The notes under the pieces are model-generated. The model saw nothing but the letters and a program-made list of their open reading frames with translations, was not told the origin of the DNA and made no database searches. A DNA stretch of 64,000 nucleotides, taken from assembly GCA_032622095.1 (NCBI GenBank), contig CP136064.1, forward strand, positions 216,394,205 through 216,458,204. Direction: 5' to 3'. The stretch comes from Siphonodentalium dalli (taxonomy: Eukaryota > Mollusca > Scaphopoda > Gadilida > Siphonodentaliidae). Positions 35,048 through 45,303 of the stretch are shown in pieces. The stretch's first letter is position 1. Each line of letters begins with the position of its first letter. The translations under genes and the position numbers were made by a program.

Positions 35048-35292
35048 ACCCAAGTATTCCATGTCCGCATCACCTTTTCACATTTAATCCAAAGCTGTGC
35101 TGGTGCAGCATTAAAGATCCTATGCCAGTGCATTCTCTTATATATGCCAGTGACCCATAAATTCCAATAATTTATGTTATGTACATTTGTTTATAATAGT
35201 ACATACTAGTAACAGTATACTCTATAATAATTTAACATCAAAACTCTAATTTATGATTCTGATCATAGTAATTTAATATCGCCAAGGAATGG
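35048..35292. mobile_element. Family C (piggyBac-type) MITE, decayed copy
   Basis: TTAA at 35044-35047 and 35293-35296 flank it. Only one inner block is recognisable (CAGTGCATTCTCTTATATAT, about 35126-35145), preceded by TGGTGCAGCATTAAAGATCC. The ends are degraded. Confidence 0.55.
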
Positions 35293-36137
35293 GTTAAACA
35301 TCTGCTGCTCATTTTGTGTGGAGATGATCCATGACCATGGACTTTGTTGTGTAAATGTACAATGTTCTTGCTGGAAAGGGTCAACAAATCAGACGTGGTG
35401 TTTATGTAACATTTGCTGACATGCAGTTTCATGCTTTTGTCACACAATAATACTGCAATTGTCCGTCAGCATGTGAGCACCATGTTTGAATTGTGTCAGT
35501 AAACTATCCTACTTTCAATGCTGTGTGAATCAATAGGGCCTTTCAACATAAATACGCCTCTCCACTCAACATGCATGCATGAGAATGTTACTAAAGCACT
35601 CTCGAGTCCCCAGACAGTCATCATATTTCACATGGTCACAGTCTTTGGCACGTTGTTCATTTAAAGTGATGTGGTTAATTTAAAGTAATGGGCAACACTC
35701 TGCTGGGGTCTTCATATGCTTGAAGCTTTCACATATGCAGTCCTCAAAATTAACCATGGCAAAAGGCAATGCCATAGAAAAAATCATCTAAAGCAAGCAG
35801 TTGCCATAGAAGATCGCAACTATACACTGCTTGATAATCTAAATTATATATTTTGGAACTTCTATCTGTATGTTTGTATGTGTGTTATAGACTCGAAAAC
35901 TGCTTGACTGATCCGACTTGGAATTATGGGCCTACTATGATCCCGGGAACAATATTGGTGGGTCCAATTTTACGTGTGACCTTGTCCTTGACCATATATG
36001 CTATAAAGGCATGTTTCTTGACTTCGACCGATCCGATGCCTGGTAAATATGGGTATGTAGGCCTAAATCCCTAAATAGCCCAGACGATTCGAAGTCGGGC
36101 ACATTAGCTAGTACAATATACTTTCTAAATAAATGGA
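35293..36137. other. Non-coding stretch with dispersed repeat at 35.86-36.11 kb
   Basis: The part from about 35880 (ACTCGAAAACTGCTTGACTG) to 36115 (CGAAGTCGGGCACATTAGC) resembles the common dispersed non-coding repeats of invertebrate genomes. No gene seen. Confidence 0.45.
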
Positions 36138-36373
36138 GAACTGTACACTAAACCCCCAGCCATTTATGGGACCATTTCCTCTTATACTCAACTTTTATAC
36201 TTGAGTCATAAATTCATTTTCATTATAATTACCATGCTGTTTGCATAGTTCATAGAGCACACAAGTGTATTTTTCACCAATCCATGGCTCAAATTCATTC
36301 ATTTGTTGCATATATTCTGTTGAGTATAAAAGGAGATGGTCCCATAAATGGCCAGATTTAGTGTAGAGTACCC
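36138..36373. mobile_element. MITE with CATTTATGGGACCAT arms
   Basis: The left arm TACACTAAA continuing to CCATTTATGGGACCAT is inverted at the right (ATGGTCCCATAAATGG continuing to TTTAGTGTA). A partial second copy lies at 57230-57372. Minus-strand ORFs at both copies give similar short peptides, which reflects the shared repeat rather than a gene. Confidence 0.7.
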
Positions 36374-36439
36374 CTTGAAGTATTTTAAGCTGTTTTAATC
36401 CCACATAATAATCAAGTCTTGCGGCCGATAAATAACTAG

Positions 36440-36534
36440 CAGGTCCCCTGGTGCGATAACCCCACCACGAGTATCCACCTTAATAAGGTATTAAGGTGGA
36501 TACTCATGGTGGGGTTTTCGGACCAGGGGACCTG
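36440..36534. repeat. 95-base near-perfect hairpin
   Basis: CAGGTCCCCTGGTGCGATAA at the left pairs with the inverse right end, and the inner stem CCACCACGAGTATCCACCTT pairs with AAGGTGGATACTCATGGTGG around a 4-base loop. It is a tiny foldback element or cruciform-forming sequence. Confidence 0.85.
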
Positions 36535-36621
36535 TGGACAAAGTTGGCTAATTTCCATAAACACAATCACATTATTGACATTCTTCTGTCTTCGGTCATC
36601 AACTTCCCACGAGCAGATTAA

Positions 36622-36930
36622 CCTCTTAGCTGCTATGACGTTCGTACTATTATGGACATAAAAGTGCATGTCGGTGCTATATGGTCCGTAGGTACTATGG
36701 ACCTACCAAGCACACACTAGCCCATTATTCATAACTGGAACTCAGAGATTTGTGCATCAGAAGTTTCAAACAAGTTCCAAGATTTTAAACGATAATAATA
36801 GCCTTTCAACTGAGTCATGTTTATGGTTCTTGTGATATTCCCGTTGTTTTTGTTTTTTTTCCACTGGAAAATGGCAATAACGTCAACAGCCCAGCTCACA
36901 ACTTCATAACGTCATTTAGCAGAGAAGAGG
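36622..36930. mobile_element. TTAA-flanked MITE with CCTCTTAGCTGC ends
   Basis: TTAA at 36618-36621 and 36931-36934. The left end CCTCTTAGCTGCTATGACGT is partly inverted at the right (AACGTCATTTAGCAGAGAAG then AGG). It is 309 bases with no coding capacity. The target is piggyBac-like, and the sequence differs from family C. Confidence 0.6.
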
Positions 36931-36934
36931 TTAA

Positions 36935-38204
36935 AGCCGAACTCCCCTCATTGGAATATATAGCTACATATGTACATTGTAACAGTGAATTGGCAATCAC
37001 TGATTGTTATCACATGGTTCTTTAGTGTCAATCATCATTCACTTACAAATTAATTTGAAGATAAGATAAGTTAACAGATAATAAATTTTGAATGTAGCCG
37101 GGTACAGTCTAACAAAACTCAGACCGTGTTTCATTTCAATCAACTTACGGTCTGAAGACTCTCATGGTTAAAATTATTTCAAACGAGAGAAATCTAGCCA
37201 ATACGCAATAGCTTCTTGCAAATCCAATTAATATTCACTTATTCATACAAGCCACACTCGTGGCATTTGACTGCATCTCATGAAGTTATCGTATAAACTA
37301 CACATTAGTGTCGCGTATCTTAACTGACCAAACGTCGTATGTTCAAAATCAAAACTGAACGTACGTTTATTCATAATTGGGAAATGTTCAGACAGAACAA
37401 GTATTGTATTTGCAAAGATATTCAAAAAAATACTATTTTCTCCTAACCTACGGATATTACGTCACGTGCCAAATAAGGATAAATTCACAAATTCGTAGTA
37501 AATTCCAAGGCCGTATTGTAAACAAGGAGATGACGCAACATGACCACGGTGCAGCTCAATAAAACTTATATAGCGTGCTTATCGCTATATTTTCATTACA
37601 TTGTTCTTTATTATATAGCATCTGAATTGCTAAACTTGTATTCTGCATGTACAGTGAAGCAATTAACCTTGAGAGCATTTTATTGCACGGAAGAAGAGTG
37701 ACAACTCTTAACTGTTCACATGACCTCGGGAGCACGTGTGTAGATATATGTGTGTATCGCAATGTTAAACACTGCCTTATGAATATTAATGAGTTTTCAC
37801 AAAAAAGGGAATTTCCCCTTCATCTCTGAAATCAGATTTCCATGCAAGTGTCGTCAGATGTAGATGAAAGTAATGAGACGGAGTCTGGATATATATCAGA
37901 CTGAGCCGGGTATAATCCTGTTTCTTGGAACAATTCCATAGTGCCACAATATACTATAATATAATAGAAGAAAATTGCCAATTTTGAGTACTGCATATGC
38001 ACACAATGTTCATGCAATATCCAACAGACACTGTGTGTCCGTCCATCCATCTGTTCATCAGTAACGGCTTTCGAGCTTTCTATCTCAGTCATCATTGGTC
38101 AGATTACAATGATCTTTGGTTTGCTCTTGAACCATCATGGGGGAAGGGATGTCCACAAGAAACATGTTTCGTCCATTCATTTGTTATATAAATATTCACA
38201 TATA
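36935..38204. other. Non-coding stretch
   Basis: No gene recognised. A dispersed repeat fragment of CCGTCCATCC type lies at about 38036-38175 (TGTCCGTCCATCCATCTG, ACCATCATGGGGGAAGGG). Confidence 0.45.
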
Positions 38205-38345
38205 TGGTCTAACAATATTTACCTTGACCTTGTAAGCCAGTGCATTCTCTTTTATATGAAAGACTCCCTACTTGTGTATATATAAGAGAATGCACTGGCA
38301 CGGGATCTTCAATGCTGCAGTGCAACTCCCGTTGTGTAAGGGATA
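38205..38345. mobile_element. Family C MITE, left-truncated
   Basis: Carries ATTTACCTTGACCTTGTAAG, AGTGCATTCTCTT, the inverse AGAGAATGCACTGGCAC, then TGTAAGGG, matching the right two thirds of the 11121-11362 copy. The left terminus is missing. Confidence 0.7.
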
Positions 38346-38718
38346 ATTGATCCATTTATATAAAGCATTATTCAGTGAATTAGTTCCAATGCACTTGACA
38401 CCATTGTCACTTCCATACTCCTGAGAGGAAACAACCCCAGCTGCAACAAATTTGTGCCCATATCAAGGTTAACATACTGACAAGATCTGTCAACACCCAC
38501 ACTGAGTACTCTTCTAACACTTGAGTGGTGCCAAGCAATCACAGTGTGATCTACCTTGTTCAAGGGTCACAACATGGCACGATGTTTAAACAGCATACAG
38601 ACAGATCCGACAATTGCACACAACTTAAATGGACCAAGCCACTGTTGTGTGAGACTGGCAATAGTCCACTGCGTGCTGTAAACTCATATTGATGTGTCGA
38701 CAGCCAAGACAAGTCTGA

Positions 38719-38786
38719 CACACAGGTACCTGGAATAAAATATACTTTTGGGAGTGGGGTCATTTGATTTTGTTCCAGGTACCTGT
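38719..38786. repeat. Hairpin with CAGGTACCTG boxes
   Basis: CACAGGTACCTGGAA and TTCCAGGTACCTGTG are exact inverses about 38 bases apart; each box is itself a palindrome. Confidence 0.8.
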
Positions 38787-38958
38787 GGTCCGACATGCTA
38801 ACAATTAGACCAGGCAGCTCCATAACAAGCGTCTAGTTCTATTTAAATCATACTACTTGAGTTGACAGTCAACCACATATGGCCAGATTGACCCACCTGA
38901 TTCGATGCCCAGTCAATGTTAGTTATGAGATGAATGAGAAACAGGTGTGTTTGTATAT

Positions 38959-39032
38959 TCCTCCTGAGTACACTTGTTACTCTAATAACTAGCTTATGTT
39001 ATACACCTGTTAGAGTTATACTCAGGAGGAAA
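38959..39032. repeat. Hairpin with TTCCTCCTGAGTA arms
   Basis: TTCCTCCTGAGTA is inverted as TACTCAGGAGGAA, with partial pairing of the interior (GTTACTCTAATAAC, GTTAGAGTTA). Confidence 0.75.
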
Positions 39033-39299
39033 TGCATGTGTTAAATCAACCGTTCTATGCACTTGTTTTGTTTTCTGTTGATAAAGATAAACAGCTGCTT
39101 TGTGGAGTTTCCTGATAACTTCTTGAGACAACCATGGCTTAAGTATACACTAACTGATAGCTTGACGTTGTTGAACTAACAGTCACAGGATAATGTCAAC
39201 TATGTTGTGATGTATTAAACCCTCTCATAAAGAGAGTTGTTAAATGTTAATTTGTATCTATTCCTTTTTGTGCTGGCTTTTTACCAATCTAGCTACTAG

Positions 39300-39348
39300 T
39301 ACAGTAATGCCCTAAATAATCGAGTCGATTATTTAGGGCATTACTGTA
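39300..39348. mobile_element. Family A minimal copy: two terminal repeats joined
   Basis: Only TA-CAGTAATGCCCTAAATAAT followed by CGA and directly by its inverse, ending in TA: a 49-base palindrome with nothing between the ends. It is a complete deletion derivative that keeps both termini. Confidence 0.92.
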
Positions 39349-39648
39349 ATCCTACCCTACTTTAAAGAAATCTCAGTGTGGAGTACACTGGATTACATGC
39401 GTTGGTCCTTGCTTGTTTCTGTCCATGCAAATGTATGATTCATGAGATCTTAATGAAGTTTTATATGGTTGGTACACCATTGCAATTGCTCTCAAAAGAG
39501 GATCCAATGATGTTGTTTGCATTGTTTGTTAGAGTTATCCTACTCATAACTTACATTTTGGCTTTTCCATTAGCACAATTAAATGTAGTCATGTGTAAAA
39601 ATATATCGGGCATATTGAGATTCAAAAGGCAAGCATAAATGTTAAAAG

Positions 39649-40089
39649 CAAGCCTGGAAAAAATGTGTCTGACATTTGCAGAATAAGGTCCCCAAAGGGT
39701 GAATTTAGTGACTATCCCGCACAGCAGGCTAGCATCACCAAGTTCACCATCTGGGACCTCATTCTGCTTTAGGCCTCAACTGCTATGGGAGTACTAGGAT
39801 CAGATTGAAGTTCCCCATTTGATGTGGTGATGTTCACCCAGTAATCACCTCGATTATGCATTTTATCTTCTGCAAATTAGGCGACAAGAAACTGACAGAA
39901 GGGAAAAAGTATCTAAAAACAAGGTTAATTTGAGATTATAGATACTTCCCAGAAGATGAGGCCTAAGCAGAATGAGGTCCCCAGAGGGTGAATTTGGTGA
40001 TGCTAGCTCGCTGTGCGAGGTAGCATCACTAAATTCTCATTCTGGGAACCTCATTCTGCCAAATGTCAGACACATTATACCCAGGCTTG
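39649..40089. mobile_element. Family B (hAT-type) MITE, copy with perfect target duplication
   Basis: A 441-base element from CAAGCCTGG to CCAGGCTTG, flanked by an exact 8-base duplication GTTAAAAG (39641-39648 and 40090-40097). This is the best evidence that family B uses a hAT-type transposase. The core reads in the standard orientation (TTATCTTCTGCAAATTAGG). Confidence 0.93.
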
Positions 40090-40442
40090 GTTAAAAGTGA
40101 ACAAAAAGTGTGAAAAATGTTATCGAAGCAGAATTTAAAACATATTTTCATGTATCCTGTTTATACTGAACTAACCCTGAACTAACAAAATGATTTTTAT
40201 GATTTTCTCCCATTCTGGGAGGGCATTGTATGCCTCTTAATAGTGAAGGGCTGGAGGGGCAACTGTCCCTTCTGGTCCCATACCACAGCGCCACTGCCTA
40301 GAGTATCTATTGCTTCAGCAACCAAAAACAGTGTATTGAAGAGTGCAGACCACCGCAGAGATACTGGTGCTTGTGTATCCATTGATGCATAATGCATTAA
40401 TTAGTCGACATTAAGACAAAAACAAGGAAAGCAGTACAAAAG

Positions 40443-42195
40443 TACAGTAATGCCCTAAATAATCGACTCCTTAACCCTTTGAACCCTGGCGCCCCACAGT
40501 GATCGACACCCTGACCCGGGGCTCCCAGTGGTATGTCCGCTTAAATTAGACAGTGTCTAGTAGCATGGTGTTGATTATGTTCAAATGGCGACACCGGTCT
40601 GAAACTTTACAGGTTTGTCCCCCATGGATCAGCGATCATTATAAGATCGCGAGACTTTGTCTCGCGCCAACTCCTTGGTAACGGTTGCTAGGCAACTACC
40701 CGGAATTGACTGGAAAATGTAAATATAGCTTATAGCGTCGTAATTCAACCTCAGTGATTGCGTTTTTGATGCAGGTACTACCCTAACGTGAAATTTGAGA
40801 TATACCCGACCAGAATAGTGAACCAAATATCCCATTTAAGGGCAGCAACGGTTGCTAAGCAAATACCACAACTGATCGAATGACATAATTGCACTAAGCA
40901 TTCAGTGGTATGTTTTGCCTTAAATTTTGACAGTGTCTAGTCGCACGGTTTTGGTTATGTTGAAAGGGGACACCTACCTGAAACTGCAGGCATGATATAT
41001 GCATGCACGGACCACTGATCATTGTAAGATCGGGAGACTTTGCCACCCGAACTCGCCTTAGAAACGGTTACTAGGCAACTACCCGAAATTTGCAGGATAA
41101 ACGAATTCTAGCTTATAACGTTGTAATTATACATCAGCGAATTGCGTTTCGATGCAACCAATATCCTAATGTGAAATTAAGATATACCTGACCATGCGCG
41201 AGTAAGTCAACTTGATATGCGATAGACTTTTTGCTACATGTGGCACAACAGAGACTGATATTACAGAGACCAGAAACAACGTGATTTCCCGTAACATAGT
41301 GTGGCCCCATTGTTCAAGTAAGCTGTCTAGATTGTGTCTACTGTACTAACATGTGAAACATGCAACAAAATGTCATATATAGCGCCACATTTCACTTAAA
41401 CGCATATTTTTAAATGAATTATAGCCTGCGCCCATGCGCATATTTTCCTAGCCGTTTCTAGCGAGCAGCCAATCCATATAGACACCTTTGCCAGCGCTGA
41501 CTTCAATAGGCCAATTTAAATATATATATTAGTGGGTATGTCGTGTATAAGTACGTTATAAACCATTTATTTGTCATTGCGCTAGTCTGCGCATGCGCGA
41601 ATAAATCAACTTCATATGCGATAGACCCTTCCCCATATGTAGCAGAACACTGGTTAATATACGCGAGGGTAATTTAAACTGAAATTGTGTGTCTAAATTA
41701 TGTCTGTTCTGTACACACACGGGGAACACGAAATTATATGCCGTAAATATAGCGGCACAGTTCGCTTAAAATATCGTATGTTTTTGTAGATTATATGCTA
41801 TGCGCATGCGCATATATTTCTACCCGATACTAGCGGTCAACCATTCCATACGCACCATGGGCGCCGCTGACATATGTGGGGGTAATTTAAATATAAATCA
41901 GTGGGTCTGACGCTCGTTATACTATATATAAATTTGCTACCGAATCATGTCGTCGCTGCACCGAAATATCGGTGTTACGGGATATAGTCACGGTTCGTTT
42001 GCACCTAAATATCGGTGTTACGGGTTCAAAGGGTTAAACACAGCAGAATTATGGGTAAATTTTCAGGATTTAGTCGGAAATATGGCTTGTTGCCATTCAT
42101 CGGAAAGCTCTCACAAGCCATATTTCCGACTAAATCCTGAAAAGTTACCCATAATTATCCTGTGGTTAGAGTCGATTATTTAGGGCATTACTGTA
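40443..42195. mobile_element. Family A MITE interrupted by a piggyBac-like element
   Basis: The left end (40443-40474) stops at CTCCTTAA and the rest resumes at 42034 with TTAAACACAGCAGAATTATG, continuing to GGGCATTACTG-TA at 42195. Removing the insert and one TTAA restores the normal family A order. The family A copy must predate the insert. Confidence 0.93.
40475..42033. mobile_element. 1.56 kb piggyBac-like non-autonomous element
   Basis: The ends CCCTTTGAACCC and GGGTTCAAAGGG are perfect 12-base inverses, with TTAA at 40471-40474 and 42034-42037. The interior is two internal tandem dimers. One has a period of about 377 (blocks TGACAGTGTCTAG or AGACAGTGTCTAG, GATCATT.TAAGATCG, ACTAGGCAACTACCCG or CTAGGCAACTACCCGG). 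The other has a period of about 397 (CATGCGCGA.TAA.TCAACTT). TATCGGTGTTACGGG occurs twice at the right end. No transposase ORF, so it depends on a partner. Confidence 0.88.
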
Positions 42196-42894
42196 TGCTG
42201 TTTATCACATACACTCGTGGATAGTAGCCTAGCGGGATAAGTGTTAAATGTCATGGTTATTTTGTTTATCCTGTGCCGGACAGATTGGCCTAGTGAACTG
42301 GTCATAAGAAGTTCAAGTGTATTAGTCAGCTGGTGATAACAAAACTTGGACTCTCTACTTTTAATAATCTGACATAGAAATTCCTACCTACTCTAACATA
42401 CTGTTTGGTTTTCCACTACCCAAATATTATGCAGGAGATGGCTCACCGAGATTGGCCTTTTCATGTTTGTTTGTTCTTATTAATAGGACAGCAAGGTTGT
42501 GCTGTATTTGTTGAATGGTACCCGATTTCCTTTGGTCAGATTTCATTACGCTGATTTATTCATATGCAGGGTGGATCACATTGTCCTTCAATAGTCAGAG
42601 TACTAGAACTAGGCAGTGAGGTGTGACCACAACAGTGAGATTTTTAGGAACAACTGTTTCTGGTTTGCGATTGTTAGATTGTATAATATTTATGATTAGA
42701 CATTGAATTGAATTGAATTTTTTAATGCATAAAGCCACCATTTAAGGTCGAACATACACGAACATATATACACTATATACATAAGATATTTCAACAAGCA
42801 TTTTGGCATCATACTACATATGGATTATATAAGTAATAAATTCATTTTTAAAATCACGAGTCTATCTGTCGATCGACTCACACCAATAGTGATA

Positions 42895-42976
42895 TATATA
42901 CATACATATACATACATATACATACATATACATACATATACATACATATACATACATATACATACATATACATACA
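42895..42976 (+). repeat. (CATACATATA)n microsatellite
   Basis: About eight exact 10-base units, followed by less regular TATATACATA sequence to about 43040 and by a duplicated block around 43033-43091 (GAGTAATTACATATAGATGTAA twice). Confidence 0.95.
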
Positions 42977-43130
42977 TAGCTATATATACATATACACATA
43001 TATATACATAGACATATACATACATATATACATATATGAGTAATTACATATAGATGTAACTACATATATGAGTAATTACATATAGATGTAAATGCTGTCA
43101 ATGCCAGATCATCAGTATAGTTGTAAGTTA

Positions 43131-43886
43131 TTATCTCAATTTTCTGAAGGCTAATTTTAGAAATATACTCACCCTCTTCAGGAGCGATATATTAGCTATA
43201 GATATCAAACCATAAAACTTTTCTCGCGTTGGAGATAGCCAATAGTATTTTGGAATGAACTGTTCACGGATATCTCTAAATTCGTCGCATATCAGTAGGA
43301 GATGATACTCGTCCCCTATCCCGTTACCGCACTGTTCACAGGTATTACAAGGTATACTGTTTCGCCACCGCCTTTTTTCAACGGGGAGTCGGTGGTTGGC
43401 TGTTCTAAATTTCACCATATAAGGGATAAGATGATCTGGCAACTGAAGCAAATACCGGCTAATACAGGGGCTGGTTTTAATATTTCTGTAAAAAGTTGCT
43501 CTTGACGAATCAGATAATTCTAAATCGATAAAAAGTTTAGCCCAATGCTGCTCTATAAGAAAGGTCTTAATATTGCGAATGTCCTGTTTAGATAAAGCAG
43601 ACTGTGACTCCCATATAGAACGTAGATCAAGTTCATTCAGGGTGTTTGTCACAAAGTTAAGCCATTTTGACTTGCGTGTTAACTTGGGATCGTTGGCGTG
43701 TAATTGCTTTACAATAAGATATATGTTCTTAGCCAGTTCTGATCCATCGCTAGATACAATTTTTGACCAATAAGTTAACACTCTGCACTTTATTTCCACT
43801 AAAATGGGATGTCTACCAAGTTCTCCGTACACCATATAATTAGGTGTACTAGATTTCATGCCTAGTAATATTTTACAAAATTTCAT
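43131..43886 (-). pseudogene. LINE reverse transcriptase protein, C-terminal 251 residues
   Basis: The frame starts MKFCKILLGMKSSTPNYMVY, continues through GELGRHPILVEIK, and carries FRTANHRLPVEKRRW at residues 160-174, a pattern I know from the C-terminal region of non-LTR retrotransposon ORF2-type proteins. A zinc-binding pattern follows: C183, C186, H195 and C200 (spacing CxxC-8-H-4-C), with C180 nearby. Endonuclease and polymerase domains are absent because the copy is 5' truncated; an in-frame TGA precedes the first Met. The open 251 codons suggest a fairly recent insertion. The exact clade is not determined. Confidence 0.8.
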
Positions 43887-43899
43887 TCAAATGTGCAAA

Positions 43900-44860
43900 T
43901 AAATTCTCTGTATCAATGGCAGATTGACTTTTTAGTTGCCTGTTTTAAAAAAACGGGACGTATCATGTTATTGGTCTGTCGAGCCATCTGTCTGTCCATC
44001 AGGGTATCCTTTCATCCATCCAATGCAAATTGCATCATAGGGAACTCTCAGAATCATTGCAGCCCTATTGGCTATACCATAGTCCATCAGGAAAGAACTT
44101 ATTTTATATTTGGACATTTAGGACTGTTCTTTCCCTTATGAGGATAAGGGGACTTGTAAATGTCCAAATATTAAAATACTCCTTATCAGATTGGTGGACC
44201 AGGCTATACCCATGCATCTTTGGACCAGTTTGTTTGGATTACCCTTTTAAATATTTGTCATCTGCTGTGACCTAGCCTGTACTTTTTATGACAGGAAACA
44301 TAACACCTGCTGCTGTACACAATCTGGTAACTAACTGTTAACAGACAATTTCAAAAAGTTTGGTTCAATTTACCGCATTATACCTCATGCACCATATGCA
44401 TGTTTATTTGGAGACTTGCCCTTGACCTTGATAGTAAGGTTACCCAACATGACCCTTTAATAACCATGTTAGCAATTCTGTTAAAGTACTGTTTGCGAAC
44501 ATGAAGGGGCCCTGTTGGCTTAGCCAGTAACATGCATAGTGACATACAGTCTCTTTGAAAAGCCAACAAAATTTTACCATATTAACATCTCTAGATCTTT
44601 CTTTCAGATTTCATTGGTTATGCTCAGAATGCTCAAGATTTAATTGGTCTGTGATGTAACACATCATTTCAAGGTGGAATCTAATCTCTATAAAAAGCTG
44701 ATTACAATTACAAACACTGTATCATGGCTGGTTATATTTAAGTTGTGAGATCGGAGGTCAATGATGTTTTGACAATTTTCCCAAGCTAATGGGTTAGTGG
44801 ATTCTCTATTCAGTGGAGAGAATTCCAAGTGAAATTAACCCTCTATGCAGTCATTCCCCA
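43900..44860. other. Non-coding stretch with dispersed repeat at 43.94-44.18 kb
   Basis: ACGGGACGTATCATG at 43954 followed by GTCTGTCCATC resembles the CCGTCC-type dispersed repeats. TTTGGACATTTAGGAC is partly inverted at about 44150-44167. No gene supported. Confidence 0.5.
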
Positions 44861-45303
44861 CAAACCTGGATATAGTGTGTCTGACATTTGCATAATGAGG
44901 TCCCCAGAGGGTGAATTTAGTGACGCTATCCTGCACAGTGGGCTAGCATCATCAAATTCACCCCTGGGAACCTCATTCTGCTTAGGCCTCAATTGCTATG
45001 GGAGACCTTGGATCAGATTGAAGTTCCCCAGTTGAAGTTTGTGATGTTCACCCATTAGTCACTTTGATTATTCAATTTATCTTCTGCAAATTAGAGGATA
45101 TAGAAACTGAACAGAAAGGAAAAAGTAACTAAAAGCAATGTTAATTTGAGATATAGATACTTCCCAGAAGACGAGGCCTAAGCAGAATGAGGTCCCCAGA
45201 AGTTGAATTTGGTGATTCTAACCCACTGTGCTGGATAACATTACTAAATTCACCCTTTGGGGACCTCATTCTGCAAATGCTAGACACACTATTTCCAGGC
45301 TTG
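44861..45303. mobile_element. Family B MITE, copy at 44.9 kb
   Basis: A 443-base copy from CAAACCTGG to CCAGGCTTG with standard core order. The 8-base flanks (ATTCCCCA, CGACCATT) do not match, so the target duplication is lost or the end is misplaced. Confidence 0.8.

Larger units (their letters stand above)
42701..43886 (-). mobile_element. 5'-truncated LINE with expanded microsatellite in its 3' region
   Basis: On the minus strand a protein-coding remnant (43886-43131) is followed by about 430 bases of 3' region. That region ends ATGCATTAAAAAATTCAATT and a short run of TTCAA units at 42703-42718, the kind of 3' tail common in non-LTR retrotransposons. A long CATACATATA microsatellite sits inside the 3' region. 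Upstream of the ORF there is an in-frame stop, and further upstream sequence is not recognisably LINE. Confidence 0.75.
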
